Below the pieces are notes generated by a model. That model was not told the DNA's origin. It did not search any database and was given only the letters and a program-made list of their open reading frames with translations. Below are positions 1-11,195 of a stretch of 64,000 nucleotides of DNA, one piece after another; within the stretch, counting starts at the first letter, position 1; each line of letters begins with the position of its first letter. The position numbers and the translations under genes are program-made. This DNA is from Plectosphaerella cucumerina (lineage: Eukaryota; Ascomycota; Sordariomycetes; Glomerellales; Plectosphaerellaceae). The stretch spans positions 3,286,001 to 3,350,000 of the forward strand of contig JAGPXD010000005.1 in the NCBI GenBank assembly GCA_020746995.1, in the 5' to 3' direction.

Positions 1-771
1 GGGCGGCCAATTGGCGCCGCTCCCAGCGAAGCAGAAGGTGAAGGGGGGATGGAGAGATCGGCGGGTTCTGGATTTTACCACAGAAGCTGTGATGACCTAC
101 TGGGGACTAGTGCATTTGTCGGTCTTGCTCAGGGTCGGCTCACTCCAAGCTCAGCCATCCCTCGGAAGACGGTTTCGACTGCATTTTAGCCACTGCCAGG
201 GGACAACCTTTTCCAACAGTCCCCTTCAATGTTTTCCATCTCAGCCAACATGTCCCGGGTCCGGAACTACTCAATTCCGCAGATTCAGCCAATAGGAAAC
301 CGTGTCTCGGTCGCGTCGTCACTGCGTCCGCGCTGGCTTGCAACAGCTGGACGACCTTGCAACAGCTGGATGACCTTGCGACGGCTGGAAGACCTGACCT
401 TGCATCGAATTAAGTAATTGGATACAGACGAGAGCTCGGTTGTGTACTCGAACTTCTGACAACACACAAACCTACAAGATAGCAATGAGTAGCGACCCAC
501 GTTGAGGACAAGAGCTCGGGTTGAGCGCGTCAGGACAGGTCCACCTCCGCACGTCACTCATCACCAAAACCCCAGCCACAAGGAATTACCACATAAAGGT
601 TTTGCCATGTACGTTGTAACAAGTAAGGTATGTAAGAAGTGAAGGCACCACCAGCCTTATTTTAAGGGGTCGGCTGGGCACAATATTCGGTCACAGGACG
701 AGATCAAACCAGGCTACCCTGCTCAAACCTAGGTTCGCGCTGGACGGGGAGAAACGACGTTCTGATAGCCC
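1..771. other. Intergenic, left edge
   Basis: No coding region could be supported. Short frames here lack coding character. The only structure seen is a 19-bp tandem repeat at 338-394. This stretch lies downstream of the small secreted protein gene that ends at 772. Confidence 0.5.
338..394. repeat. 19-bp tandem repeat, three units
   Basis: Units at 338-356, 357-375 and 376-394 share the pattern TTGCAACAGCTGGAYGACC. The third unit has drifted (TTGCGACGGCTGGAAGACC). It is not inside a recognised gene, and no function is suggested. Confidence 0.8.
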
Positions 772-1530
772 TTAAATAGGAGGAACGTTGACCCAGAAAC
801 GGGTGTTGTCAGTACGGTAGCGGGAGTTGGAATCGATCCTGCCCTGAATCCACTGTATGGCCTCCTTGTACCTCTGAATATCGGCTGTGTTGGGGTTCGA
901 AAGGCCGCTCGCGCCATTGCGGTGGCCGGCAAACCAACGGTCGTAGCCATCTATATGATGTCAGAAAGGAGAGCCAAGAGGCGGAGAAATGTACAACATA
1001 CAGTAATTCTGGCAATCCCAGCGTGCAGCAACATCGGCGTACAGGTCGGAGCTGGTCTCGGTCAGCACACGATCTCTGTTACTCTGTGTGAGGCACGTAC
1101 TTCAGCCTGGCACCGTTGTTCCACTGGCTGGTGCTCTGCCCAACGAAGCCAGCGCGAGTGGCGCAAACGCGGAGCATGCCCCAATTCTGCTTGAAGACGC
1201 CAAAGTTGGCAGCATCGTCACGCTTGTTGTCGCCTGATTCTGGTCAGCACGCCTGCTTCACAGGGGTTTAAAAATGGGTGTGCACTCACCGTAGGCGTAG
1301 TTCGTCGTCATGGTGTCAGTCTCGAGCATAGCAAGGGCCAAGTCGAGAGTGTTGCCGCCAGCGTTGAGGATGGCCTGCTTGCGGGAGCCGAGGCCCGAGA
1401 CGGTATACTCGCCACGGTCCGACTGGCGAACCTCGAGACCAGAGTTCACCTCCTCGCTGGCAGGGAGTCCCATAGCGGGGGAGGCGATGGCCAGGAGGGC
1501 GACGATGGTGGAGAGGCTAGAAAGCTGCAT
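772..1530 (-). CDS. Small secreted fungal protein, 200 aa
   Basis: Four exons (1530-1290, 1233-1101, 1051-1002, 950-772) join in frame across GT-AG introns to give 200 residues. The N-terminus MQLSSLSTIVALLAIASPAMG is a classic signal peptide, so the product is probably secreted. The mature part has motifs I associate with a widespread but uncharacterised family of secreted ascomycete proteins: TNYAYGDNKRDDAANFG, then FKQNWGMLR, then WFAGHRNGASGLSNPNT near the C-terminus, ending WVNVPPI. Relatives are sometimes annotated as cellulose-binding or glycosidase-like; I see no catalytic signature that supports this. A TATAAG-like sequence lies about 80 bp upstream of the start. The exon structure is secure and the function is unknown. 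Confidence 0.8.
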
Positions 1531-2587
1531 GTTGACGGAATCTTGGTCAGGACTCTCGATGGATGAAGATGAGTTGAGAACATCGCCGCGGCCCTGCGGG
1601 ATTCTTATACTTCTTGGGGTTGCATCTTCGTCGCAGCACTAGTCGAAGAAAACTCGCTGTAACGTGATGATCGATGGAAGGACATGCATCAACAGTCTCG
1701 CTTCCAAGCATGGCCCTGCTGACCATGAGGACAGGCTCCAATTTCAGGTCGGCCCCCTATGAGGCTCGTGATATCTACGGCATCCATGTCAGCACCTGGA
1801 ATTCCATTGAGCACTAGCCCGATATCAGCTTCCTCCATCCCGGATCCCCCGCGCCCGTGGTGCAAGTGCCGGTCCGGGTGCATCCCTTCCGCGTCGTACC
1901 AGATTTCCCCAGCTTTACTGCAGCGTTATGTAGTCTTCCTTTCATATCAGAATATCAAGATTCGCGGAGAGATCACCCCTTTGCCAGACCCGGAAATCGA
2001 TGAGCCGCTCCCCAGCGACGCGGGAGGCGGGACGGAACACGGGCGGAGGCGACCCGTCTCCGTTTCGGGACCCGGGCCCACACCGGACGTCGTAAGTATA
2101 CAGAACTGCGGTAGCCTCGGCCTGAGCATGCGACATGGCCAGATTTGAGAGGGTTTGGAGTAATGTAGCTTGAACGCTGTGCAGCTCACCCAGGACTGAT
2201 CCAGACCGACATCGACACACTACTCTACCAGGTACCAGAGGCAGGCAGGCCCGAGGTTAATGTTCCGTGTTCCAGGTTCCCCTCATTCGCCCGGAGCGTC
2301 TACCACCCGCGCTATGGCGTCTGGCCAGATGAATTGGGTTGCTGTCAGTGGCGATGTCAGGGTCGTGGTGGTGGTGCATTACCTAGGTAGGTGCAGCTGG
2401 GAGAGCCCCACCTTCAAACAGTCTTAGGTAAGCCGCGTGAGCTGCCCCGACCTCGGTGAGCACCCCCACACCGACTAGTCGATCACGATCTTCCACGGTC
2501 TTCATCACAGAAAACTTCCTCCAAACATCACCAACCCAATACAACAACGTCTATCATCGACGCCCACGACTCCTCCCTCAGAATGTC
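1531..2587. other. Intergenic, about 1 kb
   Basis: This is the promoter region of the secreted protein gene (starting leftward at 1530) and the 3' flank of the Zn2Cys6 gene ending at 2588. A TATAAG-like box sits near 1608 on the minus strand. Short open frames on both strands look non-coding. Confidence 0.45.
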
Positions 2588-4892
2588 CTAATCGACCCCC
2601 AGCTCATCAAACTCATCCAGCAACTCCTGCAGCTGCATCTCCCCCGGCCCCCTATCCTCCCTCGCCGTCGGCAACAACGCCGCAACAGTATGATGCATCA
2701 GCCCATCCCTGCGGTGCCTTACCGCGTCAAAGTACCGCCCCAAGTACGCCGGCACCGCCAGCCCACACCTTCGGAACGCCGCCCGAATCCCGCTCAGCAC
2801 GTCCGTCGCCAGCGGCAGCATCACCCTCATATCGTCCAGGCACTTGCACGCCCGCACCAGCGTGTCCATATGCACCAGAGCGCCCTCCCGCTCGTGCAGC
2901 ACCATGTACGCCGCCGCCCCGATCGGATGCACAAGCCAGTACTCGAACCGGATGCACGCCAGCGATCGGAACGTCCATGCCGCTGACATGATGCCGCTCG
3001 CGTGCGCGAAGCATCGCTCCCGAGGGCTGAAGCGCCCGAACTCGCGCTGGCTCATGCCCGCGTAGGGACGCAAGAGATTCGCCAGGAGAAGCTCTGCGAC
3101 GACACTAGGCGCGGGCCGCCGCCTCTGTCAGTCTGTATCTCTGGCGCGGGGGACGGGGAAGCTCACTGCAGCAAGATCGTAGACCCCATGACAGCCTCTT
3201 CGAGCCTGAGGCGGGCCGGCAGTGAAAGCTTCCACTTCACGATGGCATCATACAGCTCAAGCACGCGCTCGGGGCTCGCAGGCGGCGGAAGCTGGTCCTC
3301 GCCCTCTTCTGGGTGAGTAAAGTCTGACACCTCCTCTACCAGCTCGGACAGCTGCGCATCGGCTTCGCGCACCTCGACCTGCATCGACCGCTGGGCGTCG
3401 ACCGACATGGGATACGGAAACCACCAGTAGCCAATGCTGTTGGGCTGCGAGAGGGGAAACCCATGCTCCCGCCATGCCTTGCCAACCTTTGGCTTCAGGG
3501 CTGGTTTCTTGAACCCCAGCGCCTGTGATCCGCGCCTTCAACTGACAGTCAGGAAATGAGAGAAAAAGCCAGATGCTCCGGGTCAGGGTCAGAGGGCTCA
3601 CCATTCGGCACAGTAGAATCCCCACATGCACCACGAGACGGCCTGTCTCTCATGTTCCAGTCGTGCCTCGTCTGTCCCGTCGCGCCGGGATGAGTCCGTC
3701 TCGTTCAGCGCCCTGTACACGTCAAACGACCTCAGGATGTACGGCAGGGCCTTTGCGCCGCTTCCCAAATTCCCCTCGTAGACGAACATGGCGAGGAGGC
3801 CTTGCATCAGGGGAAGTGAGGGCTCGGCCTCGGCCTCCAGAAGCGCCTCTGCCTCGTCAGCCCATCTTCTGCCACGGCTCTTGGGGTCATCGGGGTCCTT
3901 GAAAGTGGCCGGGTCCATCGTGTACAGCTGGTGATATCAGTGGATGATGCAGTGATCAGACAGGGAAGAGGGCTCACGCAGCCAACGGCGAGCAGGGCGT
4001 TGACAAGAAAGCGTGAGCAAAAGGCGCCCCGGACGGGGCCTGGCTTGACAGGATCCAGGGCGGCGACGTCCTCCTCGAGAATAGGGCGGTAGATGCATCG
4101 CTCGACGATGTTGTCCCAGGTGAAGAAAAGGGTGAGGAGATGGTTCATGAGCCGGTCGTCCGACGAGGCCATCGTCCATCGCGACAGAGGCAGCGTCCGC
4201 GAGTCCACGTCGACGAAGATATCCTTGTCCACGTACCGCTCGCGCGGGCCCATCATGTACTGCTTCTCGAAGATGAAATCTGCATCATCGTAGGGAGACC
4301 TCAGCAGCGGTGTGCCCCGACGGGGCTCGGGCGCGGGGGCCGTTGCCTGGAGAGCCACACCGGGCCCGGCTCCAGGCCCCGGGGTCGGTAGAAGCAACCG
4401 GGCCTCTGCTATCGAACCGAGGGCATCCTCGACGTCGCCAGCGGCCCGGAGGGTCTGCAGCGCCTGCAGCGAGTCGGCGACACTGCCGTTGCGCAGGAGG
4501 TCGATGACGCCCTGGTACCTCGCCGTGCGCGCCGCCTCCTCGTTGCGTTCGCGAGCCACCTGCGCGGCGGCCACCTCGGCGGCGAAGACGCATTCTACAT
4601 CGATGCTGGCGCAGTTTGAGCACCTGGGTCTCGTCCCGTCGCACTGTTCATGCCTGTGAGGTGTCTATCCCGGGATGAACAGTGGGGGCTGGTGAGCAGT
4701 ACCTTGATCTTCTTCTTCTTGCAGCCTGGAAGGGTGTCAGTCCGTGAGGCCTTCGAGGGGATGCTTGGTTGACTGACTGTCACACGCGCTGGCGATTTTC
4801 CTGCGCTTGGCGGGCTGGTCTTTGGTCGAGTCGGCAGGAGGCGCGGCCGGCTTGGGCAAAATCTGCCGAAAGGTCGGCTTGGAGCTCGACAT
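2588..4892 (-). CDS. Zn2Cys6 transcription factor, 671 aa
   Basis: Six exons (4892-4778, 4725-4703, 4643-3978, 3927-3602, 3535-3167, 3104-2588) give 671 residues. Splicing assembles the zinc cluster across the first three exons: ACDSCKKKKIKC followed by DGTRPRCSNCASIDVEC, cysteines at about 37, 40, 47, 54, 57 and 64. This is a typical binuclear cluster for DNA binding in the nucleus. A short linker follows, then a long regulatory region with LMNHLLTLFFTWDNIVER and RPYAGMSQREFGRFSPRERC, typical of one large class of fungal regulators whose middle domain replaces the usual fungal_trans fold. The start was chosen because the first exon ends inside the zinc motif. The permease gene lies 323 bp upstream on the same strand, so a nitrogen or amino-acid role is possible but only inferred. 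Confidence 0.88.
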
Positions 4893-5215
4893 GCTTCAGA
4901 AGCTCCCGTGGGGAGCGGCGCGGCAGTCGAGGGCGTGGAAAGGGAAGAGGACGAGAAGCGGTCATCTCACCAAGAAGGTCGAGATACGTCCCACTATTCG
5001 CCCTCGGGATCTGTTCCAGAGAGCTGGGTTTGACCAATCGTTGGTGTTGACGACTGGGCTATCGACATTCGGTGTTGTCTCCACGCTAAATTGATAATGC
5101 GGCAGGTACATGTACATCGCATCTCTCGTCTTCTTTCCCCATCAAGTATCGGAGAAAATTTGAGTACATTCAGACTCTATGAAGCTACTCACTGCCGGCC
5201 GTCTCTTCCCTCCCC
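4893..5215. other. Intergenic between permease and Zn2Cys6 gene
   Basis: It holds the 3' end of the permease transcript and the promoter of the Zn2Cys6 gene starting leftward at 4892. No clear element was seen. Confidence 0.4.
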
Positions 5216-7079
5216 TCAGAACAGCCACGACACGAACCGCTTGTACACCATCTGCCACCCCTTAGCCGGCCCCTCGGCCTCGCGCTGCAGCGCCTGCTGC
5301 TCCAGGAAGTGCTGCTCCTCATCATCAATAATATCCTTCCCAGTGAAGAAATCCGCCGTGTTCGGCTTCACGCCAACAGACTTTGTCACAAACTTGTGAC
5401 CAAAGATCATCATCAGATAAATCGGAATACCGATATACCCCGTGATGAAAGCCTTGTACTTCTCCACATGGAACGGCTCCTGGTTCCAGCGCGTGAAGAC
5501 GTCAAAGTTCTTCGTCAGCGCGATGAAGATGCACACCACGACGGCGATCCAGGATCCCCAGACACCCAGCGGGGCAGCGTAGGGAAGCGAAGCGTCAGTG
5601 ATGCCCTGGGCCTTGCGCGCCCTGCACCAGAAGATGTGCGACACGAGGATGGAGATCCACGTGAGCAGGCCGAAGATGGTGGTGAGGTTGACAAAGTATC
5701 CAAACACCTTCTGCGAATCGTCCGAGACGTTCATGAACGCGAGCAGGGAGAATACGACGGCGAAGCCGAGAGCGTAGATTGGTGTACCGTTCTTGTTGGT
5801 GCGCTTGAAGATGGCGGGGGCGCTGCGCTCCGAGGCGAGGCCGTAGAGGGTGCGGCTGGCGATGTAGAGATCGGTGTTGCTGGCCGAGAAGATGAACACA
5901 CAGATGCAGGCGTTGATGATGTGGGGGACGCCGCGGACGCTGGCGATGGTGGCGGCGGCGACGAAGGGGGAGGCGGAGGCGCTGGTCTTTTGCTTGTTGG
6001 CGAAGGTGAGCTCGGGGGAGTTGTAGGGGACGAGCATTCCGATGAGGAGGACGGAGATGCAGTAGAAGAAGAGGATGCGGTAGAAGGTGAGCTTGATGGC
6101 CTTGGGGATGGTGCGGCGGGGGTTCTGGGCTTCGGCTACGGTGACGCCGACGAGTTCGGTGCCCATGTCTGGGGGAAAGGTCAGTGTTTGAACTTCGGGG
6201 AGGTTTCCGGGGAGACTTACATGCGAAGGTGGCGTTGATCATGGTCGACCAGAAACCAAGGACCTTGCCCCAGGCGCCAGTGTCGATGTACTCTTTGAAA
6301 GCGCTGACAGGAAAAGTCAGTATGAAACCCCCTTGCTGTAGAACAGGGCAACTCACCCAGGGTTGTTCCAGTACCGGAACCCTCTGATATCGTGATCAGG
6401 TCCACCGCCGAGAATCAGCACGAGCGAGAAGATCATGATGCCAATAATGACGACGACCTTGAAGCTCGAGAGCCAGAACTCAAACTCGCCAAAGAACTTG
6501 ATTCCCCAAAAGTTGATAATCACAATCGCCACCAGGAAGATGGCGATGAAGACACCTGGGTTCACTTTGTCGCGCGGCACCCAGAATTGAAGCACCAGGG
6601 CGCCGGCGGTGAGCTGGTTGGGGGTCATGATGAGATATTTGAAGAGATATCTGCGGTCGTCAGTCATCATTTCAAAAGATACTCGCGAGGGAAAGAACTC
6701 ACGTCCAGCCAAGAGCAAAACCAAGCGAGGGATCGCAGTAGCGAGAGGCGTAGCCGGTAAAACCAGAGGAGAGAGGAAGCCAGGCGGTCATTTCGCCCAT
6801 GGCTGCCATAACGAGGAAGACGATCATGCCGATGAAGGTGTACGAGATGAACAGGGATCCAGGGCCTGCCTGGGCGAGGGACTTGCCCGTGCCGATGATG
6901 AGGCCTGTTCCGATAGCACCGCCAATGGCAATCATGGTGATGTGGCGGGCCTTGAGGCCGCGCTCGAGAGAGGTCTCAGGGTCCGTCTCGATGCCGCGAA
7001 TGGACAGAGGGCGTTCCTTCTTCGACATGCTCATGGCCTCGACGTCCATGCCGGCCTGGGAAATGTTTGCGTCCGCCAT
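5216..7079 (-). CDS. Amino-acid permease, YAT/APC family, 568 aa
   Basis: Four exons (7079-6703, 6650-6357, 6303-6221, 6168-5216) join in frame. The product is a plasma-membrane proton-coupled amino-acid permease with a cytosolic N-tail of about 45 residues and the family signature GLKARHITMIAIGGAIGTGL at about 41-60. About twelve hydrophobic segments follow, including GTELVGVTVAEAQNPRRTIP, the conserved loop after TM5. The length is normal for Gap1/Agp-type permeases. Substrate range (general versus proline or basic) cannot be read from the sequence. The start at 7079 is in a good context; an in-frame ATG at 7121 is an alternative. The minus strand has TATATAA at 7231-7225 and a CGG-N10-CCG element at 7661-7676, suggesting zinc-cluster control. 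Confidence 0.93.
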
Positions 7080-7224
7080 GATGGGGGTGGTCCAATGGGA
7101 CAGGGGGAAAGAAGCAGACAAAAAGGAGGCTCAGGTCTGATACTCCTGAGGAATGGAAGAAAGAGGTCTGGATGAGGACAGAGCTGTCGATTCCATCACC
7201 CCTCCTTGGCGTCCACCACCCACG

Positions 7225-7231
7225 TTATATA
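7225..7231 (-). promoter_or_regulatory. TATA box of the permease
   Basis: TATATAA on the minus strand, about 146 bp before the permease start codon at 7079, a plausible distance with a 5' leader of about 110 bp. Confidence 0.55.
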
Positions 7232-7659
7232 CCCGTCCCCTATCTCCCCCGTGTCCACTCCTCGAGATACCGGCCCGTCCTCAGATGATGCCATATCTCT
7301 CGCCTCTTCCCCACCCGAGTCATTGCGCCCCCCGCGATGGAGACCCGCCTCCATCCGCGCTCTTCCCCAGCAATCCAAGAAACCTTTTCTCCAGATACAA
7401 TGGGGTAATAAGCTCACGATTCCGGGGAAGTTAGGAAGCCCATCGGGCCCTCCGGCGCGGGGAAGAAGTGGAATGTAATGGAGAGTATGAGGTAAAAGTT
7501 CGTGGATGACCCTATTGCGAAACAGCGTTTTACGACATAGAAACGTCCTTTCGATGAGGTCGTCCGGGATGGCGTGGAAATCTCTGTCGGGGAGATCCAG
7601 GGGCAGGGCCTGATGTCGGTCCGGCGCGGGCGCGAGTCGACGTTAGCGTCCGGTCCGGT

Positions 7660-7677
7660 GCGGAGTCTCAACTCCGC
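7660..7677. promoter_or_regulatory. Inverted repeat CGGAGT-N4-ACTCCG
   Basis: The sequence GCGGAGTCTCAACTCCGC has 7-bp arms around CTCA and contains CGG and CCG triplets 10 bp apart, the spacing known for yeast Put3. It lies about 580 bp upstream of the permease start. The same GGAGT-N4-ACTCC core occurs twice upstream of the aminotransferase gene. Confidence 0.5.
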
Positions 7678-9181
7678 TGGGGGGCGCGGGGCTAACGGGG
7701 CGGCTGATAAGAACTGACTCGGGGAGGCTAGGGGTTCGTCCCGCATGAACGGGCTCGGTGAGGGCGAGAATGAGCTCGGGAGATGATGGAATGCGAGGTT
7801 ACGAGAATCTCCGATAGCAGTGGGCCTGGGGTGTAGTGAGGATGGGGCGGGATGGCATGTTGAGGAGGGGTAACCTGGCTGAGGCGGGGGGTTTGATGGT
7901 GTGACGAGGATGATCTGCGGATGAGGAAGGGCGTGGAAGGGCTTCTGGAAGCCTGGGAGGTGGTTAGGAAGGGTCCGAAGGTGCCGAAGAGGCAGGGGTA
8001 ACGTCGTGGTCGAGGAGGACTGCCGCATGCGGTCTCATCGAAGTCCCGGACGCACAGGAATGCAGTGGGTTCTGTCTGGGGGTCTTGTGAGTGTTTTCAA
8101 TTGTCAAGGGTATGACCAAGGAAAGGGTCGTCACGGGAGAATGGATCTGGTGTTCCTCGCCCACGTTGCCTGCCACGAGGTCATCACCAGGTCGGGCTTG
8201 GGGCCACAATTGGGTGCACCTCGGGGAGAGACCAGTCCCAAGAGACGTTGTTCGCCAGATTATATGATTGGCACATTCGTTTTTTCTTCATTTGGTTCTA
8301 CCGACTTTCAATTTCAACATCGAGGTCTGCTGGTACTCAGGAGGTGCTGGGTTTGGGTGGCGTTGCCGTCTCTTCTCGGAGTATTACAAGCAGATGAAGA
8401 ATCTCTCCGCTGTTTCCCGCAAAAGATGGGAGCAGACTTTCAGTTACAATACAAACGCACTGTAACTGCTCATACTGGACGATTGGGGAGTCATTGCAAA
8501 GGGCGAAGCATCGCCAAGAACCTCGTCCCGTTGCTTCGGGCGGCAGCCAAGCCACGGGAACCGGCTCGAGCCTCATAAATGGGATCGGGATTGAATCCAG
8601 CCAAGTGCTTAGGAAGTTTCAATCTGCCAAGCCATCGGAATGAAAGCCGGGGCGAAAGCCGTGGGGCGACATCGGGACGTGGAGAGAGGTGGTATGAGCC
8701 GCATCAACACCACTCTCCATCTTGGTGCGACCACTATATCAGGATAATCCAATCCAACCGCCTCGGAATGTCACTCCTGGTCTACATTCAACTGCTTTGA
8801 CCCAAGTTATTTTCTTTCACGAGAAATTCCCCGGAACCGGGCCATCTCGACTCGCCTGGAACCATGCATGTACCATGTTCATGTACGAACCCAACATCAA
8901 CAAACCACGCAAACGATCCCACCACCTCTAAATTTCGTCCATTCAGTCAGATCTCGAATTTGCCTCCCAGAAACGAGGCGGAAAAGGGGCGATGCGGCTG
9001 TAGGGGATATGACGACCATCACGTGATGGGGTGGGCATCTCCCAGCTGAGGACATGGAAGGCGCTCATCTCGGACTAATTCCAACCTCCTGCCATCATCA
9101 TCATCATCAACTCCTTCCATCGCCGCGACGGCAAGCCCATCGGGTATTGCATCAAGGCCGGCCAGACGAGATACCCGCGTC

Positions 9182-11134
9182 ATGCCACCCCGGGCCCGAA
9201 CCGCGCCCGCGCGAGATGGGCGGAAGTTATCGTGAGTCGCACACAGCCGCCGGCACATTCCTTCTCTGACCTCGACCAGATGCAAGCGATGCCAGTATCG
9301 CAAGGTACATTCAATCTCACATCATCATCAAACCCGGAATAATGACCCTCTCCAGCTCAAGTGCTCCCGCACAGAACCCTGCACGCGCTGCATCGCCGCC
9401 GCCGTGGCATGCGAGTATCCCGTCGTCGACCAGAAGCGCACCCCCGCCTCGGCAGAATACGCCCACAGCCTCGAGCGCCGCGTTGCCTGGCTCGAGTCCT
9501 TCATCGCCGACCTCAGAGATGCCTCCCCTGACGATCGCGAGCGCATGCTCCAGTCCGCTTCCGTCACCCGCCAGCCGGCTCAAGAAGAGGCTTCTCCCCC
9601 CGGAACCGCCGCCCCCCGCCGCGAGTCCCTCAGCCTCGACGAGCCCGCCTCCGCCAACCTTGAGCTCGACCTCGACGGCACGCTCATCTTCCACGGCGCA
9701 ACGAGCATCTACCGCACCGAGCCGCATCGGCAACTACCAGGTCTTGCTGCCGCTCCTTCCTCGTCCCCCGCCGAGTCGAACTTTGACCACGTCATGGCGC
9801 ATTTCGGCATCAGTCTTGAAGGCGACATCGTCGTGCGCGCTCTGATGGACTTTTTCCGCTGGCAGTACCCGCATTTCATGTTCGTCTATCGCGAAGCTTT
9901 TCTAAGAGATCACTTTGGCGACCGCCGCGATTGCAAGTACTGGTCCGCCGCCCTGCTCATGTCGCTCTGCGCACTGGGTACCCTTGTCTCCGACGACGAG
10001 GACCAGCGTAGTCTCAGCGGACAGTTCTTCCTTGCTGCTGAGAGCATTGTCATGGTCTCGGGGCTTACTCGCCCTTCGATCCCAACTGTTCAGGCATTCC
10101 TATGCCTGGCTTTCTACGAGATTGGCCGGGGGAACTTGTCGAAGGGTTGGGGGTTCTCGGGTATTGCGTTCAGGATGGCGCAGGATATGGGCTTCCAGCG
10201 CGATCCAAAGAACTGGATGTCCCATGATGCTTCGCTCGCCTCTTCCGAAGATGTTGAGATTCGTCGCCGCATCTACTGGGGCTGCTTCATCTCCGACAAG
10301 CTCATCAGTCTCATACTCGGCCGGCCTGTCCATCTCGCGTACGATGCCGCCGAGGTCGATCCTCTCAAAACGCTGCCGTGGGTTTCCCCCGTTTGGTCGG
10401 TGGTCAAGCTAACTTCTTGCCCAGTGACGGCCCTGCCATGGAATACTGGCGCCCAGCGGGCTTCGAAGACGACGCCGCCGATACTATCGGCGGCTCCTCC
10501 AACATTCCCTACGTCCTGGAGCAGATCCGCCTCTCCCGCATCGTCGAGAGCATGATGGCCACCCTCTTCTCCCTGCGCGCCAATCACGACGGCATCTACC
10601 GCCGCTCAAACCTCGACCGCCTCAATGTCGACCTCACCACCTGGCGCGAGTCCCTGGGCGACTTTGCCAAATGGAGCCGCTGGGACTCAGCCAACAACAA
10701 CCCCCCGCCCGGCGTCATCGCTCTGCAGTGAGTCGACCTCCTTTCCCTGAGGAATAGCATCTCTCTAACATCTGGCCAGTCTCTTCTACCACGCCGCTCG
10801 CATAGCCCTCAACTACGACTACGCCGTCGCCGCCCATGATGCCGCAGGCGAAGCCTCGCGCCACTACTGCACCGCCTCGGCCCAGGACGTCCTCGCCCTT
10901 GTGCGCACCTACCGCGTTCGGTTTGGCCTGCAGTACTCCCCCCTCGTCCTCGTCTATGCCAGCGTCCAGGCCATCCGTGCCATCAAAACCCTCGGCATCT
11001 CTGAGGAGGCCTCATACCTGACCCAGGCTCTCGGGGAGTGCTCCAGCAGCTGGCTCCTCGCCCGCCACATGCAGATGCGCCTGTCACCAGCCCGCGCCGA
11101 AGAGCAAATTTTACCGCCATTACAGCCGTCTTGA
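9182..11134 (+). CDS. Zn2Cys6 transcription factor with fungal_trans domain, 584 aa
   Basis: Five exons (9182-9231, 9280-9304, 9356-10377, 10425-10727, 10780-11134) join in frame. The zinc cluster is spread over three exons: CKRCQYRKLKC then SRTEPCTRC and a last cysteine, residues about 18-44. A leucine/arginine stretch (YAHSLERRVAWLESFI) follows directly and fits a dimerisation coiled coil. The middle has the fungal_trans (PF04082) pattern, with GWGFSGIAFRMAQDMGF and RRRIYWGCFISDKL preceding LGRPVHL. The start was chosen because the first exon runs directly into the first cysteine. The gene is convergent with the class V aminotransferase and only 61 bp from it, and has the permease divergently upstream, so it may control one or both; this is inference. 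Confidence 0.9.
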
Positions 11135-11195
11135 AACTATCATTGAAATCTAATCAGTCATCTTATAATCGCTGAAACAAAGGTCCATAGTTCAT

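Larger units (their letters stand above)
7080..9181. other. Divergent intergenic region, 2.1 kb
   Basis: It separates the permease (leftward) from the second Zn2Cys6 gene (rightward). It contains the permease TATA box, the inverted repeat at 7661-7676 and a CGGAGT half-site at 8377-8382. A 204-codon frame on the minus strand (7414-8028) is proline/serine-rich and looks like random promoter sequence. Confidence 0.5.

Noticed and set aside
7414..8028. 204-codon minus-strand frame upstream of the permease
   Set aside because: Pro/Ser-rich, covers the CGG-N10-CCG element and has no conserved features; most likely promoter sequence.
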